A stretch of 41,242 nucleotides of DNA from an uncultured Caryophanales bacterium (GTDB taxonomy: Bacteria > Bacillota_I > Bacilli_A > Acholeplasmatales > Anaeroplasmataceae): contig CAMOUK010000011.1 of NCBI GenBank assembly GCA_946626535.1, forward strand, positions 1 to 41,242, given 5' to 3'. The notes beneath the pieces were generated by a model. The model was not told the DNA's origin, made no database searches, and saw only the letters and a list, made by a program, of their open reading frames with translations. How positions within the stretch are numbered: the first letter of the stretch is position 1; every line of letters starts with the position of its first letter. A program made the translations under genes and the position numbers. This document shows, piece after piece, positions 7,585 to 16,255 of the stretch.

Positions 7585-8423
7585 TAGAATTCCTCCTTCT
7601 GATATACACTATCAACATATTTAAAGCCATCTAAAATATTTAAATTCAATTCATTTATTTTTTTAGTAGCTTCTTCTTTATTAATTTCTTTTTTATTATA
7701 TGAATTATAAATCTTTAAAACCTTTAAATATGAATCAAAATCCATAAATAATGATTCTAAATATCCATATTCTAAAACATCTTCTAAAACATCTAGATAA
7801 GAAATTAAATAAGATCTATAAATCATAGTTCCATTATCATTTTCAACAATTGGGAAATAATCATCTCTTGTTAATTCTCTAATATATAGATTTCTATTTT
7901 CAATTTTAATATTTGAATGCTTCTCATATAAATCAATTAGATGACGCTTAGAATAAAACATCATCTTATGACCAAATATTAAATAGAATAATTTAGCATT
8001 TGTCTTATGATATGATTCTATAACATTACTAAATGGAACCTCATTAGAATAGCTTAGCGCCTCAAAATAAGGCTTAAGCATTTCTAAATCTAGATAATTT
8101 GCAATCATAGTTTCAGGATTATAAATAAATTTAATTCCTAAATCTTTAGCAAATTCAAAAAGACCAATATCAGTAATTAAAAATAATTCTTCCTTATATT
8201 TTTCAAAAACATCTCTATAGTTTTCAAATTCGTAAGGATATATCATCTTATTAAAGGCAATAATAGGTAAGACATTATTATTTTTACATAATGATATAGC
8301 CTTAGATAAATCTAGGTCATCATATATTAATGATAATTCTTTAGTATTAAGTATTACTGCATCACAATAACTTAATACCTTATTTAATTGTTTTAAATTA
8401 TAAACTGATGAAGTAATTTTCAT
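7584..8423 (-). CDS. yrrN: U32-family protein, partner of the preceding YrrO (YrrN type)
   Basis: This 279-residue protein is shorter and more diverged than its neighbour. It keeps the barrel layout (ELSLIYDDLDL, IIAFNKMIYPYEFENY, LITDIGLFEFAKDLGIKFIY) and a degenerate signature segment (LIFGHKMMFYSKRHLIDLY) in which the usual Gly-Gly-x-Cys and cysteine cluster are absent. That matches YrrN (TrhP1), the shorter half of the Bacillus pair. Its stop codon and the start of yrrO overlap (TAATG), so the two are made together, and a heteromeric tRNA-modifying complex is plausible. No strong Shine-Dalgarno is seen before the ATG; a hairpin lies immediately upstream at the end of ffh. Confidence 0.82.
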   Translation of the reverse strand: MKITSSVYNLKQLNKVLSYCDAVILNTKELSLIYDDLDLSKAISLCKNNNVLPIIAFNKMIYPYEFENYRDVFEKYKEELFLITDIGLFEFAKDLGIKFIYNPETMIANYLDLEMLKPYFEALSYSNEVPFSNVIESYHKTNAKLFYLIFGHKMMFYSKRHLIDLYEKHSNIKIENRNLYIRELTRDDYFPIVENDNGTMIYRSYLISYLDVLEDVLEYGYLESLFMDFDSYLKVLKIYNSYNKKEINKEEATKKINELNLNILDGFKYVDSVYQKEEF

Positions 8424-8436
8424 AACTTAATTAAAA

Positions 8437-8471
8437 GATTTAAAATCCATGATTTCCATGGATTTAAAATC
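8437..8471 (-). terminator. ffh terminator/attenuator
   Basis: Arms of 15 bases at 8437-8451 and 8457-8471 pair with one mismatch around a 5-base loop. On the minus strand the stem is followed by CTTTT and then only about ten bases before the yrrN start. It includes the ffh stop codon at 8464-8466. The T-run is short, so partial read-through into yrrN is likely. Confidence 0.7.
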
Positions 8472-9882
8472 TAAATGCTCCTTTATTTTTTCCTTTACCC
8501 TTTTTAACCTTTGTAGGGGCCATGGCAGAATAATTACCATTTTTCATTTGGATTTGCATCTTCTTAGCATCCTCTTCGCTCATGCCTCTCATTCTCTTCA
8601 TCTGAGCCTTCATTTGAGCAAGTGATTCTCTTAATTTATTAACCTCTTGAATGCTTCTACCGCTACCTTTAGCAATTCTTTGACGTCTTGAGAAATCCTT
8701 ATCAATTAATTCAGGATGCTTTCTTTCCTTTTCAGTCATAGAACCAATAATAGCTTCTAGCTTATCAAAGGCATTATCATCTACATTATTCATAGCCTTC
8801 TTAACTGAGCCTAAGCCAGGTAGGAATCCTAATATCTTAGATAATGAGCCCATTCTTTTAATCATCTTGAATTGCTTTAGCATATCATTATAATTAAATG
8901 AATCTGACATCATCTTTTCAGCCATTGATTTCATTTCATCCTCATCGATATTTTCAGTAACTGTATCGATTAAAGATAAAACATCACCCATACCTAAAAT
9001 TCTATCTGCTAATCTATCAGGATAGAATATTTCAAGTGAATCTAGCTTTTCACCTTCACTCATTAGCTTAATTGGAATACCAGTCATTTCCTTAATAGAT
9101 AAGGCTGCACCACCACGTGTATCACCATCAAGCTTAGTTAGGATAATACCTGTTATAGCTAGCTTCTCATGGAATGCTAAAGCTACGTTAACAGCATCTT
9201 GACCAGCCATCGCATCGACTGTTAATAATATTTCATCTGGGTGAGCAATCTTTTTAACATTTTCAAGCTCATCCATCAATTCCTCATTAATTTGTAGACG
9301 ACCAGCTGTATCGATTATAACAAAGTCGCAATTTTGAAGTCTTGCTTGCTTTAAGCCCTCTTCAACAATCTTTTCAGCTTTCACCTTTGTTCCCATTTCA
9401 AATACTGGAACATTTATTTGCTTACCTAATGTTACTAATTGATCTACTGCGGCAGGTCTATAGATATCTGCTGCAATCATCATAGGTCTTTTCTTTAATT
9501 TTTTTCTATAGTATAGCGCCATCTTACCGCAGGCTGTTGTTTTACCAGCACCCTGTAGACCAACTGCCATAACTACTGTTATACCATCATGCTTGAAGTT
9601 TAATTCAACTGCTTCATCACCTAATGTCTTTTTAAGCTCTTCTCTTACGACCTTAACAACCTGTTGACCAGGATTTAAGCCCTTTAAGATTTTTTCTCCT
9701 AAAGCTTCTTCTTTAATATCATTTAAGAATTTTTTAACAACCTTATAGTTAACATCGGCTTCTAAAAGAGACAGTCTAACTTCTCTAAGCATTTCTTCTA
9801 TATCATTTTCATTAAGCTTACCACGGCCTGTAATTCTTCTTAGGCCCATTTGTAATCTTGAACTTAAATTATCAAATGCCAT
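8464..9882 (-). CDS. ffh: Signal recognition particle protein Ffh (SRP54)
   Basis: This 472-residue protein is the SRP GTPase that binds signal sequences and targets ribosomes to the membrane. The N domain starts MAFDNLSSRLQ. The G domain has P-loop GLQGAGKTTACGK (about residue 110), the DIYRPAAVDQL insertion-box motif, DTAGR, TKLDGDTRGGAAL and GEKLDSLE. The methionine-rich M domain (MKAQMKRMRGM, KKMQIQMKNGN) binds 4.5S RNA and signal peptides, and the basic tail ends KVKKGKGKNKG. AGGAG eight bases before the ATG lies within the last codons of ylxM. It is the last gene of ftsY-ylxM-ffh. Confidence 0.98.
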   Translation of the reverse strand: MAFDNLSSRLQMGLRRITGRGKLNENDIEEMLREVRLSLLEADVNYKVVKKFLNDIKEEALGEKILKGLNPGQQVVKVVREELKKTLGDEAVELNFKHDGITVVMAVGLQGAGKTTACGKMALYYRKKLKKRPMMIAADIYRPAAVDQLVTLGKQINVPVFEMGTKVKAEKIVEEGLKQARLQNCDFVIIDTAGRLQINEELMDELENVKKIAHPDEILLTVDAMAGQDAVNVALAFHEKLAITGIILTKLDGDTRGGAALSIKEMTGIPIKLMSEGEKLDSLEIFYPDRLADRILGMGDVLSLIDTVTENIDEDEMKSMAEKMMSDSFNYNDMLKQFKMIKRMGSLSKILGFLPGLGSVKKAMNNVDDNAFDKLEAIIGSMTEKERKHPELIDKDFSRRQRIAKGSGRSIQEVNKLRESLAQMKAQMKRMRGMSEEDAKKMQIQMKNGNYSAMAPTKVKKGKGKNKGAFRF

Positions 9883-9885
9883 ATA

Positions 9886-10176
9886 CTACTCTCCTAAAAT
9901 TTTTAAGATTTCTTCTTTCTTATCAAAATCCATCTTTGCAATTTTATCAATTTTTTTAGATAAATTCAATTTATTTTCATAATCCTCTAATGCTTTATTA
10001 ATCCTTTTTATTTGATCGAATACAGCATTACGAGAAATATCATGATTTAGGGCTATCTCAGTGATAGATAAATCATAAAAATAATAATCCTCAAAATATT
10101 CTTTTTGTTTTTCTGTTAATAAACTATTATAAAGCTCATAATAATTTATTAAATCTTGTCTTTTATCATTTTCCAT
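9886..10176 (-). CDS. ylxM: YlxM/p13-like sigma-70 region-4-type HTH protein
   Basis: A 96-residue protein with the YlxM pattern: LLTEKQKEYFEDYYFYDLSITEIALNH (abbreviated: LTEKQKEYFEDYYFYDLS, then ITEIALNHDISRNAVFDQIK). This is a helix-turn-helix like sigma factor region 4. YlxM is reported to stimulate assembly of the signal recognition particle in Gram-positive bacteria. It is two bases downstream of ftsY and three upstream of ffh, which is the conserved ftsY-ylxM-ffh arrangement. The C-terminus (ENKLNLSKKIDKIAKMDFD) is a charged helix. Confidence 0.95.
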   Translation of the reverse strand: MENDKRQDLINYYELYNSLLTEKQKEYFEDYYFYDLSITEIALNHDISRNAVFDQIKRINKALEDYENKLNLSKKIDKIAKMDFDKKEEILKILGE

Positions 10177-10178
10177 AA

Positions 10179-11147
10179 TTATTCTTCAAAGAAATCGGCA
10201 AATAATCCATAAAGATATTGCTCGATATCAAATACCTCTAAATCATCAACCTTTTCGCCTAAACCTACATATTTAATTGGTATACCTAGCTCATGACGAA
10301 TTGCAAGAACTATACCACCCTTTGATGTACCATCTAGCTTAGTTAAGATAATACCTGTTACATCAGTAGCTTCCTTAAAGGCCTTAGCCTGGCTCATACC
10401 ATTTTGACCTGTAGTAGCATCTATTACTAAAAGTGTCTCATGTGGTGCATCTGGCATTTCCTTTTGTAATACTCTTTTCATCTTAGCAAGCTCGTTCATC
10501 AAATTAACCTTATTTTGTAAACGACCAGCTGTATCACATAATAAAAGATCATATTTTTCAGCCTGAGCCTTTTTAATAGCATCATACATTACACTTGATG
10601 GATCAGAGCCATCTGGCTTAGTTACGATATCTACTCCTACTCTTTCAGCCCAGATATCTAGCTGAGCAATCGCACCAGCTCTAAATGTATCTCCAGCTGC
10701 AAGTAAAACCTTTTTGCCTTCATCCTTATATTGCTTAGCTATTTTAGCGATAGATGTAGTTTTACCTACACCATTTACTCCAACGAACAAAACAACTGTT
10801 AAGCCATTTGGATTTAGATTTAGGTTAGCATTAACAATTTCACCATTTAGATAGATTTCAAACATCTTATCTAAAATAATTTCTTGTAATAACGTTGGAT
10901 CAGATATCTTCTTATGATATACCTCATCCTTTAATTCATCTATAAAGGCTATAACAGTATCAACACCGATATCTGCCATAATAAAGATTTCTTCTAATCT
11001 ATCAAATAATTCATCATCAATTCTATTAGACTTACTTAATATTTCCTTAATTGAAGATAAAGCACCCTCTCTTGTCTTATGAAGGCCTAATTTATATTTT
11101 TTACTTTTATCTTTATCTTTTTTTCTAAATAAACTAAAAAATCCCAT
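10179..11147 (-). CDS. ftsY: SRP receptor GTPase FtsY
   Basis: A 322-residue receptor for the signal recognition particle. The short, very basic N-terminus (MGFFSLFRKKDKDKSKKYK) replaces the long acidic A domain of E. coli and probably binds membrane lipids directly. It is followed by the N domain and the G domain with FVGVNGVGKTTSIAK (about residue 127), DTFRAGAIAQL, CDTAGRLQNK, LTKLDGTSKGGIV and GLGEKVDDL. The Shine-Dalgarno GGAGTGAT is just before the ATG. It heads the ftsY-ylxM-ffh operon, so receptor and particle GTPase are co-transcribed. Confidence 0.98.
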   Translation of the reverse strand: MGFFSLFRKKDKDKSKKYKLGLHKTREGALSSIKEILSKSNRIDDELFDRLEEIFIMADIGVDTVIAFIDELKDEVYHKKISDPTLLQEIILDKMFEIYLNGEIVNANLNLNPNGLTVVLFVGVNGVGKTTSIAKIAKQYKDEGKKVLLAAGDTFRAGAIAQLDIWAERVGVDIVTKPDGSDPSSVMYDAIKKAQAEKYDLLLCDTAGRLQNKVNLMNELAKMKRVLQKEMPDAPHETLLVIDATTGQNGMSQAKAFKEATDVTGIILTKLDGTSKGGIVLAIRHELGIPIKYVGLGEKVDDLEVFDIEQYLYGLFADFFEE

Positions 11148-11172
11148 TTATTTATCACTCCATATCTATTTA

Positions 11173-11194
11173 AGTATATCATATTTATGATATA
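11173..11194 (-). promoter_or_regulatory. ftsY promoter with overlapping inverted repeat
   Basis: On the minus strand TGATATACT is an extended -10 (TATACT at 11173-11178), about 25 bases before the ftsY ATG. The -35 is weak. A perfect inverted repeat (TATATCATA, two bases, TATGATATA; 11175-11194) covers the -10 and spacer and could be an operator, though in such AT-rich DNA it may be chance. Confidence 0.55.
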
Positions 11195-11223
11195 AAAAAA
11201 ATAGATTGTTAAAAATCTATTTT
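11193..11223 (-). terminator. Terminator after the HD-GYP-type gene
   Basis: On the minus strand AAATAGATT and AATCTATTT pair around a 6-base loop, and the 3' arm runs straight into seven or more T residues. It separates the HD-GYP-type gene from ftsY. Confidence 0.9.
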
Positions 11224-11225
11224 CT

Positions 11226-13046
11226 TTAGTAATTAATATATTTTGAATATACATATCTATATGTTTCAAAACGACCATCAGTTGTCATTTCAGTTAATTC
11301 ATCTATTAAAGCTTGGTCATTTTTAATCATATCAACAATGATATTATTATATCTTGTTCCAGCACCTTCAATAAATTCTTCTAATAATTTATCAAAGGTC
11401 TTGCCTGTTGTATAATTCCTACCTAATATATCTGTTGCCGCATCAGTCGCGTCCGCAATAGTTACGATATCTATAATTATTTTTACAGGTGATTTAAAAT
11501 TATTGAAATCATTTGGATATCCTTTTGAACCATCAAAATATTTATGATGACCTCTCATTACATCATAATATTTTTCAAAGTCCTTATCATTATCTAAAAA
11601 GCTTGGTCCACCATCAGGATGCTTTTTTATCGCATCAAATTCTAATTCGCATAAGGCTCTATTTTGAGTATTTATAATATGTGGAGTTAATACCTTACCT
11701 ACATCGTGGAATAAAGCATTCTCTTTTACATATTCTAAAATATCAAATTTATAATTATTTACATCTTCTATATTTTTACAATTTAAGATACCAATAAATA
11801 ATTCTGGCTTATTTTTTAAAATATATTTAGTTAATATTTCACTAATTTTTTCAACCATTAAGCTATGAATACAAGTTATTGGTTGTCTAAACATAATAAC
11901 CTCGAATATGAATTCCTTCTTTTCCTCAAAGCTCATATACATATAAACTCTTTTATAGAATTCATAACAATATCTATTCATTTCACTATTATAGAAGGTA
12001 TAAGGAATAGATTTTAAGAAGATTCTTAATTGATTCATTCTTTTTCTAATCTCCTTAAATTCTTTTTTCTCTTCAATGTTGTTTATGGTTGCTAAAACTG
12101 AGTCAATAATATTATAACAATCATCAATTAAATCCTGCTGAATATTTGGATCACCATCTATATCTAAAAGCTCATATGAATGATCAAAATAATTTAATAG
12201 TTTTTCTAAATATTCTTCATCTGTCATTCTATCTCTAAATTTTAAGAATGAAGTAAATAAACCCTTAGTTGCAGAATATGAATTTAGATCATCATCCTTC
12301 TTAACATTTTCCATCAAAAGCTCTTCATATATATTTAATTCTTCTTCATTTAAAGATTCAGGATTATCAAAAAGTAAGATAGTATCAGTTATTCTATCGA
12401 TAAAATATAAGAATTCTTCATCGCCACCATCTAGATCTTGAACATCTTTAGTATTCCAAAAATCTAGAGCCTCAGTATATAAATCATACATTTGTTTAAA
12501 ATCTGTTCCTCTAGCATTTAGAATTGCTGATAAGGCATTAGAATATGATTTAAATATAGTAAGCCTTGCATATTTAGTTTTTATATTTTTATATTCAGTT
12601 TTAAATTTAATTATATCTGAATATTTATATATAGAATCATTTCTTACATCATTATAAAATTGTTCTTCCTCAAAACAATAAGCATGGATTAAAGGAATTA
12701 GATAGTCTAGGTCATTAATAGATTCAAAATATTTTATGCATGGTAATAAAAGGATACTAAATACATAATAATCATCATATCCATCCTGATAAATTTTTAA
12801 TGCTGCGTTAGCAATAAGTCTATATTCCTTATCAGTTAATTCATTATTAAAAACATCCTTGATGGATTTAATATTATCTTCATTGATTTTATAGCTATCT
12901 CTTAAATCCTTACTTCTATCAATTAAAATAGCGCTCCAAGATTCACTATCTGTTTTTTCAAACAGTCTAGTGTTCCAGTTTAAATCAATGTCCTTACAAT
13001 ATTCAAATCTTTTAACGAAACCATCTAAAAAACCTTTTGTAACCAT
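11226..13046 (-). CDS. HD-GYP-like domain protein with a large uncharacterised helical N-terminus
   Basis: Of 606 residues, about the last 165 form an HD-GYP-like domain: LFHDVGK (about residue 448), IKKHPDGGP, MRGHHKYFDGSKGYP and TIADATDAATDILGRNYTTGKTF. These give the metal-binding His/Asp set and the GYP motif (with one extra residue, DGSKGYP rather than DGSGYP) of cyclic-di-GMP phosphodiesterases. The first 430 residues are acidic, helical and repeat-like, with no membrane segment or sensor domain that I recognise. No GGDEF protein is in the window, so the nucleotide substrate is uncertain. A GTG at 13055 is inside the ribosome binding site AGGTGAT; the ATG at 13046 is the better start. 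It has its own promoter and terminator. Confidence 0.8.
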   Translation of the reverse strand: MVTKGFLDGFVKRFEYCKDIDLNWNTRLFEKTDSESWSAILIDRSKDLRDSYKINEDNIKSIKDVFNNELTDKEYRLIANAALKIYQDGYDDYYVFSILLLPCIKYFESINDLDYLIPLIHAYCFEEEQFYNDVRNDSIYKYSDIIKFKTEYKNIKTKYARLTIFKSYSNALSAILNARGTDFKQMYDLYTEALDFWNTKDVQDLDGGDEEFLYFIDRITDTILLFDNPESLNEEELNIYEELLMENVKKDDDLNSYSATKGLFTSFLKFRDRMTDEEYLEKLLNYFDHSYELLDIDGDPNIQQDLIDDCYNIIDSVLATINNIEEKKEFKEIRKRMNQLRIFLKSIPYTFYNSEMNRYCYEFYKRVYMYMSFEEKKEFIFEVIMFRQPITCIHSLMVEKISEILTKYILKNKPELFIGILNCKNIEDVNNYKFDILEYVKENALFHDVGKVLTPHIINTQNRALCELEFDAIKKHPDGGPSFLDNDKDFEKYYDVMRGHHKYFDGSKGYPNDFNNFKSPVKIIIDIVTIADATDAATDILGRNYTTGKTFDKLLEEFIEGAGTRYNNIIVDMIKNDQALIDELTEMTTDGRFETYRYVYSKYINY

Positions 13047-13066
13047 TTTTATCACCTATTTAATCC

Positions 13067-13096
13067 ATTATAACATATAATTTTTAATTTAAACAA
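13067..13096 (-). promoter_or_regulatory. Promoter of the HD-GYP-type gene
   Basis: On the minus strand TTGTTT (13091-13096), an 18-base spacer and TGTTATAAT (extended -10, TATAAT at 13067-13072) precede the ATG at 13046 by about 20 bases. Confidence 0.75.
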
Positions 13097-13127
13097 GAAA
13101 AAAAGTAAGAACTAATAGTTCCTACTT
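13097..13127 (-). terminator. topA terminator
   Basis: On the minus strand AAGTAGGAACTA pairs with TAGTTCTTACTT (one G-U pair), followed by a run of seven T. The 5' arm contains the last codons and stop of topA (13122). Confidence 0.88.
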
Positions 13128-15500
13128 TAATGTCTTTTCTAATCTTTTATTATATTCTTCGATAGATATTATATTCTTACATCTAGGGAAATTTGAACAA
13201 GCATAAAATGGCTTACCAGCATTAGGTCCTTTAGATGCCACCTTCATTTCAAAGGTACCCTTACCACATTTATCACACACTAAGCTATTTTCAGGCTCTG
13301 CTTGGTTTAAATCTGGTAATTCACTATATGTAGCTCTACATTTAGGGAATGTTGAACAAGCGTAGAAAATATTACCCTTATTCTTACCTTTAGTTGCCAT
13401 CTTTTGAACTAGATGACCCTTACCGCATTTTGGACAAATGATATTAGTTTCTTCTAGTTCTGGTTGTTCTTCCTTCTCTAATGAAAGCTCATATGTTGAA
13501 CCATCAGCCTTCTTTAATACGATAGAATTTTCCTTTTTAGGCTCTATTGTAGTTGGCTCATCATTAAATGCGCAATCGCAGGTTGGATAATTTGTACATC
13601 CGAAAAATACCTTACCCTTTTTCCTTCCAGATTTAATATATTTTTTAACTATCTTACCATCGCATTTTGGACAATCGATTGGCTCATAGTCATCTTCCTT
13701 CTCAGTTTCTTTAATATAATCGCAGGTTGGATAATTTGAACAGCCCATAAATTCGCCAAATTTAGATAATCTAATTACTAAATGAGCTCCACACTTTGGA
13801 CAAATTTCATCTGTCATAATTGGATATGTAGCTTCCATCTTTGAATTTGCTTCATCAAATAGAGGAATAAATTTATCACAGAATTCCTCTAATTCAGCTG
13901 TCTTAGTCTTATTTCCTTCAGCAATTTCATCTAAATCACTTTCCATATCAGCTGTATATTTAACATTTATAATAGATGAAAAATATTCTTCTAGCTTATC
14001 AGTTGTTAAAATACCTTGTTCTGTTGGAACGATAAATCTCTTTTCAATATTGATATAATCTCTATCCTTTAAGGTCTTAATAGTTGTTGCGTAAGTTGAA
14101 GGTCTTCCAATACCCTTTTCTTCCATATCCTTAATTAGGGTAGCTTCAGTATATCTTGCAGGTGGCATAGTCTTCTTATCTAGGATTTCAACATCCATTG
14201 GATTATATAATTCTCCAAGCTTGAAGTTGATATTTTCATCCTTATCCTCATCTGACTTACCATATACCTTTAGATAACCATCAAAGGTAAGCTTCTTACC
14301 TGTTGATTGCCATACTGAATCAACATTTGAGAATAATACCTCACATACATCATAAACAGCAGCCGCCATCAATGATGCTAGAGTTCTTTTATAAATTAAA
14401 GAATATAGCTTATATTCATCATCAGTTAAATATTTTTTAATTGAATCAGGTGTTCTTTCAATATTAGTAGGTCTAATACCTTCATGAGCATCTTGCATAT
14501 TCTTTTGAGATTTAAATTTAACATCACCAACATATCTAATACCATAATTTGTATGGATGTAATCCTTACATGCATTTACAAAATCTGGAGCTAGACGTGT
14601 TGAGTCAGTACGCATATAGGTAATTAAACCTGTAGGAGTTCCATCAATATTAATACCTTCATAAAGCTTTTGAGCAACACTCATAGTCTTTGTTGATGTA
14701 AAGCCTAGCTTATTAGATGCATCCTGTTGCATAGTTGATGTTGTAAAGGTTGGGCTAGAATTTTTAAATACCTGCTTAGTATCAATATTAGTTACTCTAA
14801 ATGATAATAAGCGAGATTTTAAGTTTTCTAAAACCTTTCTATCAGTAATTCTATTTTTAGAATCTATTGTCTTACCATTAATTTCTATTAGCTTTGCCTT
14901 ATAGCCATTGACAATAGCTTCCATCTCATAATAATTTTCACTAACGAAGGCTAGAATTTGCTTTTCTAAATTGACAATCATTAAAAGAGCCGCACTTTGA
15001 ACACGACCTGCTGATTTTGAATTTATTTTCTTTTGTAATAACTTAGATAGCTTAAAGCCTAAGATTCTATCGATCATTCTTCTAGTTTCTTGGGAATCAA
15101 CCATCTTTAAATCAATTTTAGTTGGATTTTTTAATCCTTCTTCAACTCCACGAGCTGTTATTTCGTGGAAAGATATTCTATTTAATTTATCGAAATCTAA
15201 ATTTAACACTCTAGCAAGGTGATAAGCTATTGCCTCTCCCTCTCTATCGGGGTCGGTTGCAAGATAAACATTTTTACCCTTGCATTCCTTTTTTAAAGAT
15301 TCAACTAGCTTTTCCTTATCCTTTAATATTATATAATTAGGAATAAAACCATTTTCTATATCAATTCCAAGTCCACCCTTGCCTGTTTTTCCTAAATCGC
15401 AAATGTGTCCTTTAGATGAAAGCACCTTATACTTACCATTTAGATAATGCTCTATTGTGTGAGATTTACTTGGGGATTCAACTATAATTATATCTGCCAC
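13122..15500 (-). CDS. topA: DNA topoisomerase I (type IA) with four C-terminal zinc ribbons
   Basis: The enzyme relaxes negative supercoils. The TOPRIM domain begins MADIIIVESPSK and has YLATDPDREGEAIAYHL; the active-site tyrosine lies in GLITYMRTDSTRLA (about residue 300); and TYATTIKTLKDRDYI follows. The C-terminus has four four-cysteine zinc ribbons beginning CPKCGAHL, CPKCDGKI, CPKCGKGH and CDKCGKGT, each ending in a CSNYPxC/CSTFPKC-type pair. A GTG at 15509 gives three extra residues, but family members start at MAD, which corresponds to GTG 15500, ten bases after GGGAG. In Bacillus dprA usually precedes topA; here topA has its own strong promoter and follows rnhB. Confidence 0.97.
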   Translation of the reverse strand: MADIIIVESPSKSHTIEHYLNGKYKVLSSKGHICDLGKTGKGGLGIDIENGFIPNYIILKDKEKLVESLKKECKGKNVYLATDPDREGEAIAYHLARVLNLDFDKLNRISFHEITARGVEEGLKNPTKIDLKMVDSQETRRMIDRILGFKLSKLLQKKINSKSAGRVQSAALLMIVNLEKQILAFVSENYYEMEAIVNGYKAKLIEINGKTIDSKNRITDRKVLENLKSRLLSFRVTNIDTKQVFKNSSPTFTTSTMQQDASNKLGFTSTKTMSVAQKLYEGINIDGTPTGLITYMRTDSTRLAPDFVNACKDYIHTNYGIRYVGDVKFKSQKNMQDAHEGIRPTNIERTPDSIKKYLTDDEYKLYSLIYKRTLASLMAAAVYDVCEVLFSNVDSVWQSTGKKLTFDGYLKVYGKSDEDKDENINFKLGELYNPMDVEILDKKTMPPARYTEATLIKDMEEKGIGRPSTYATTIKTLKDRDYINIEKRFIVPTEQGILTTDKLEEYFSSIINVKYTADMESDLDEIAEGNKTKTAELEEFCDKFIPLFDEANSKMEATYPIMTDEICPKCGAHLVIRLSKFGEFMGCSNYPTCDYIKETEKEDDYEPIDCPKCDGKIVKKYIKSGRKKGKVFFGCTNYPTCDCAFNDEPTTIEPKKENSIVLKKADGSTYELSLEKEEQPELEETNIICPKCGKGHLVQKMATKGKNKGNIFYACSTFPKCRATYSELPDLNQAEPENSLVCDKCGKGTFEMKVASKGPNAGKPFYACSNFPRCKNIISIEEYNKRLEKTLK

Positions 15501-15528
15501 AAACAACACTCTCCCTCTATATTTTTAA

Positions 15529-15557
15529 AATATAATGGTTTTTATAGGTGTTGTCAA
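15529..15557 (-). promoter_or_regulatory. topA promoter
   Basis: On the minus strand a consensus TTGACA (15552-15557), a 17-base spacer and TATATT (15529-15534) lie about 28 bases before the start. It is the only consensus -35 I found in the window, which suggests strong transcription. Confidence 0.88.
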
Positions 15558-15561
15558 GCAA

Positions 15562-15584
15562 TAAAAAAATGGATTTAATCCATA
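15562..15584 (-). terminator. rnhB terminator
   Basis: On the minus strand a short palindrome, ATGGATT followed almost directly by AATCCAT, runs into TTTTTT. It ends the operon of the membrane protein, translocase, lepB, rbgA and rnhB, just ahead of the topA promoter. Confidence 0.8.
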
Positions 15585-15607
15585 AAATATATAATATTTT
15601 ATAAATT

Positions 15608-16255
15608 TTAATCCAAATTTAAGTCCAAAGTTAATTGCTTTGTGAAAAATTTTGATACTGGAAAATATGTCTTTCTATGTATCCGGCAAGGTCCATATTT
15701 ATCTAGTGCCCGAACATGCTCCTTTGTACAATAGCCCTTATGCTTCTTAAAGCCATAATTAGGATATTTAACATCCATCTTTTCCATATAATGGTCTCTT
15801 GTAACCTTAGCGATTATAGAAGCTGCCGCAATTGAAGCTGATCTTGCATCACCATGAATAATTGAATTGTGGGGAAGCTCAAGCTCTCCTAGTGGCATCG
15901 CATCTATTAACGCAAACTCAGGCTTAACCTTTAAGCCCTCTATAGCCTCAAGCATTCCTTTTTTAGTTGCTTGATATATATTTAATTCATCTACTGTTGC
16001 CTCATCTATAAAAACTACATTATAGGCAATAGCTTCCTTTGTTATCTTTTTATAAAGCTCTTCTCTTTTTTTAGCTGTAAGCTTTTTAGAATCATTTATT
16101 CCTTCAATTCTTAAAAGTGGTGGCATAATGCATGCCGCAACAACTAGAGGTCCTGCAATACAGCCTCTACCTACCTCATCACAGCCACAGACAAGCTCTA
16201 TTTGGGAATCATATAATTCCTCTTCATATTTATATAAGTTCACTTGGTCGCTCAT
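15608..16255 (-). CDS. rnhB: Ribonuclease HII
   Basis: This 215-residue enzyme cleaves RNA in RNA-DNA hybrids and at single ribonucleotides in DNA. Motifs: GCDEVGRGCIAGPLVVAA (about residue 25; catalytic Asp-Glu), INDSKKLT, a catalytic Asp in FALIDAMPL, and GDARSASIAAASIIAKVTRD (last catalytic Asp), then YPNYGFKKHKGY. The GRG motif and length distinguish RNase HII from HIII. The gene overlaps rbgA by 26 bases, with GGGAG nine bases before its ATG. The rbgA-rnhB pair is conserved in Firmicutes. Confidence 0.97.
   Translation of the reverse strand: MSDQVNLYKYEEELYDSQIELVCGCDEVGRGCIAGPLVVAACIMPPLLRIEGINDSKKLTAKKREELYKKITKEAIAYNVVFIDEATVDELNIYQATKKGMLEAIEGLKVKPEFALIDAMPLGELELPHNSIIHGDARSASIAAASIIAKVTRDHYMEKMDVKYPNYGFKKHKGYCTKEHVRALDKYGPCRIHRKTYFPVSKFFTKQLTLDLNLD

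Noticed and set aside
13047..13055. GTG start for the HD-GYP-type protein
   Set aside because: The GTG is part of AGGTGAT, the ribosome binding site for ATG 13046.
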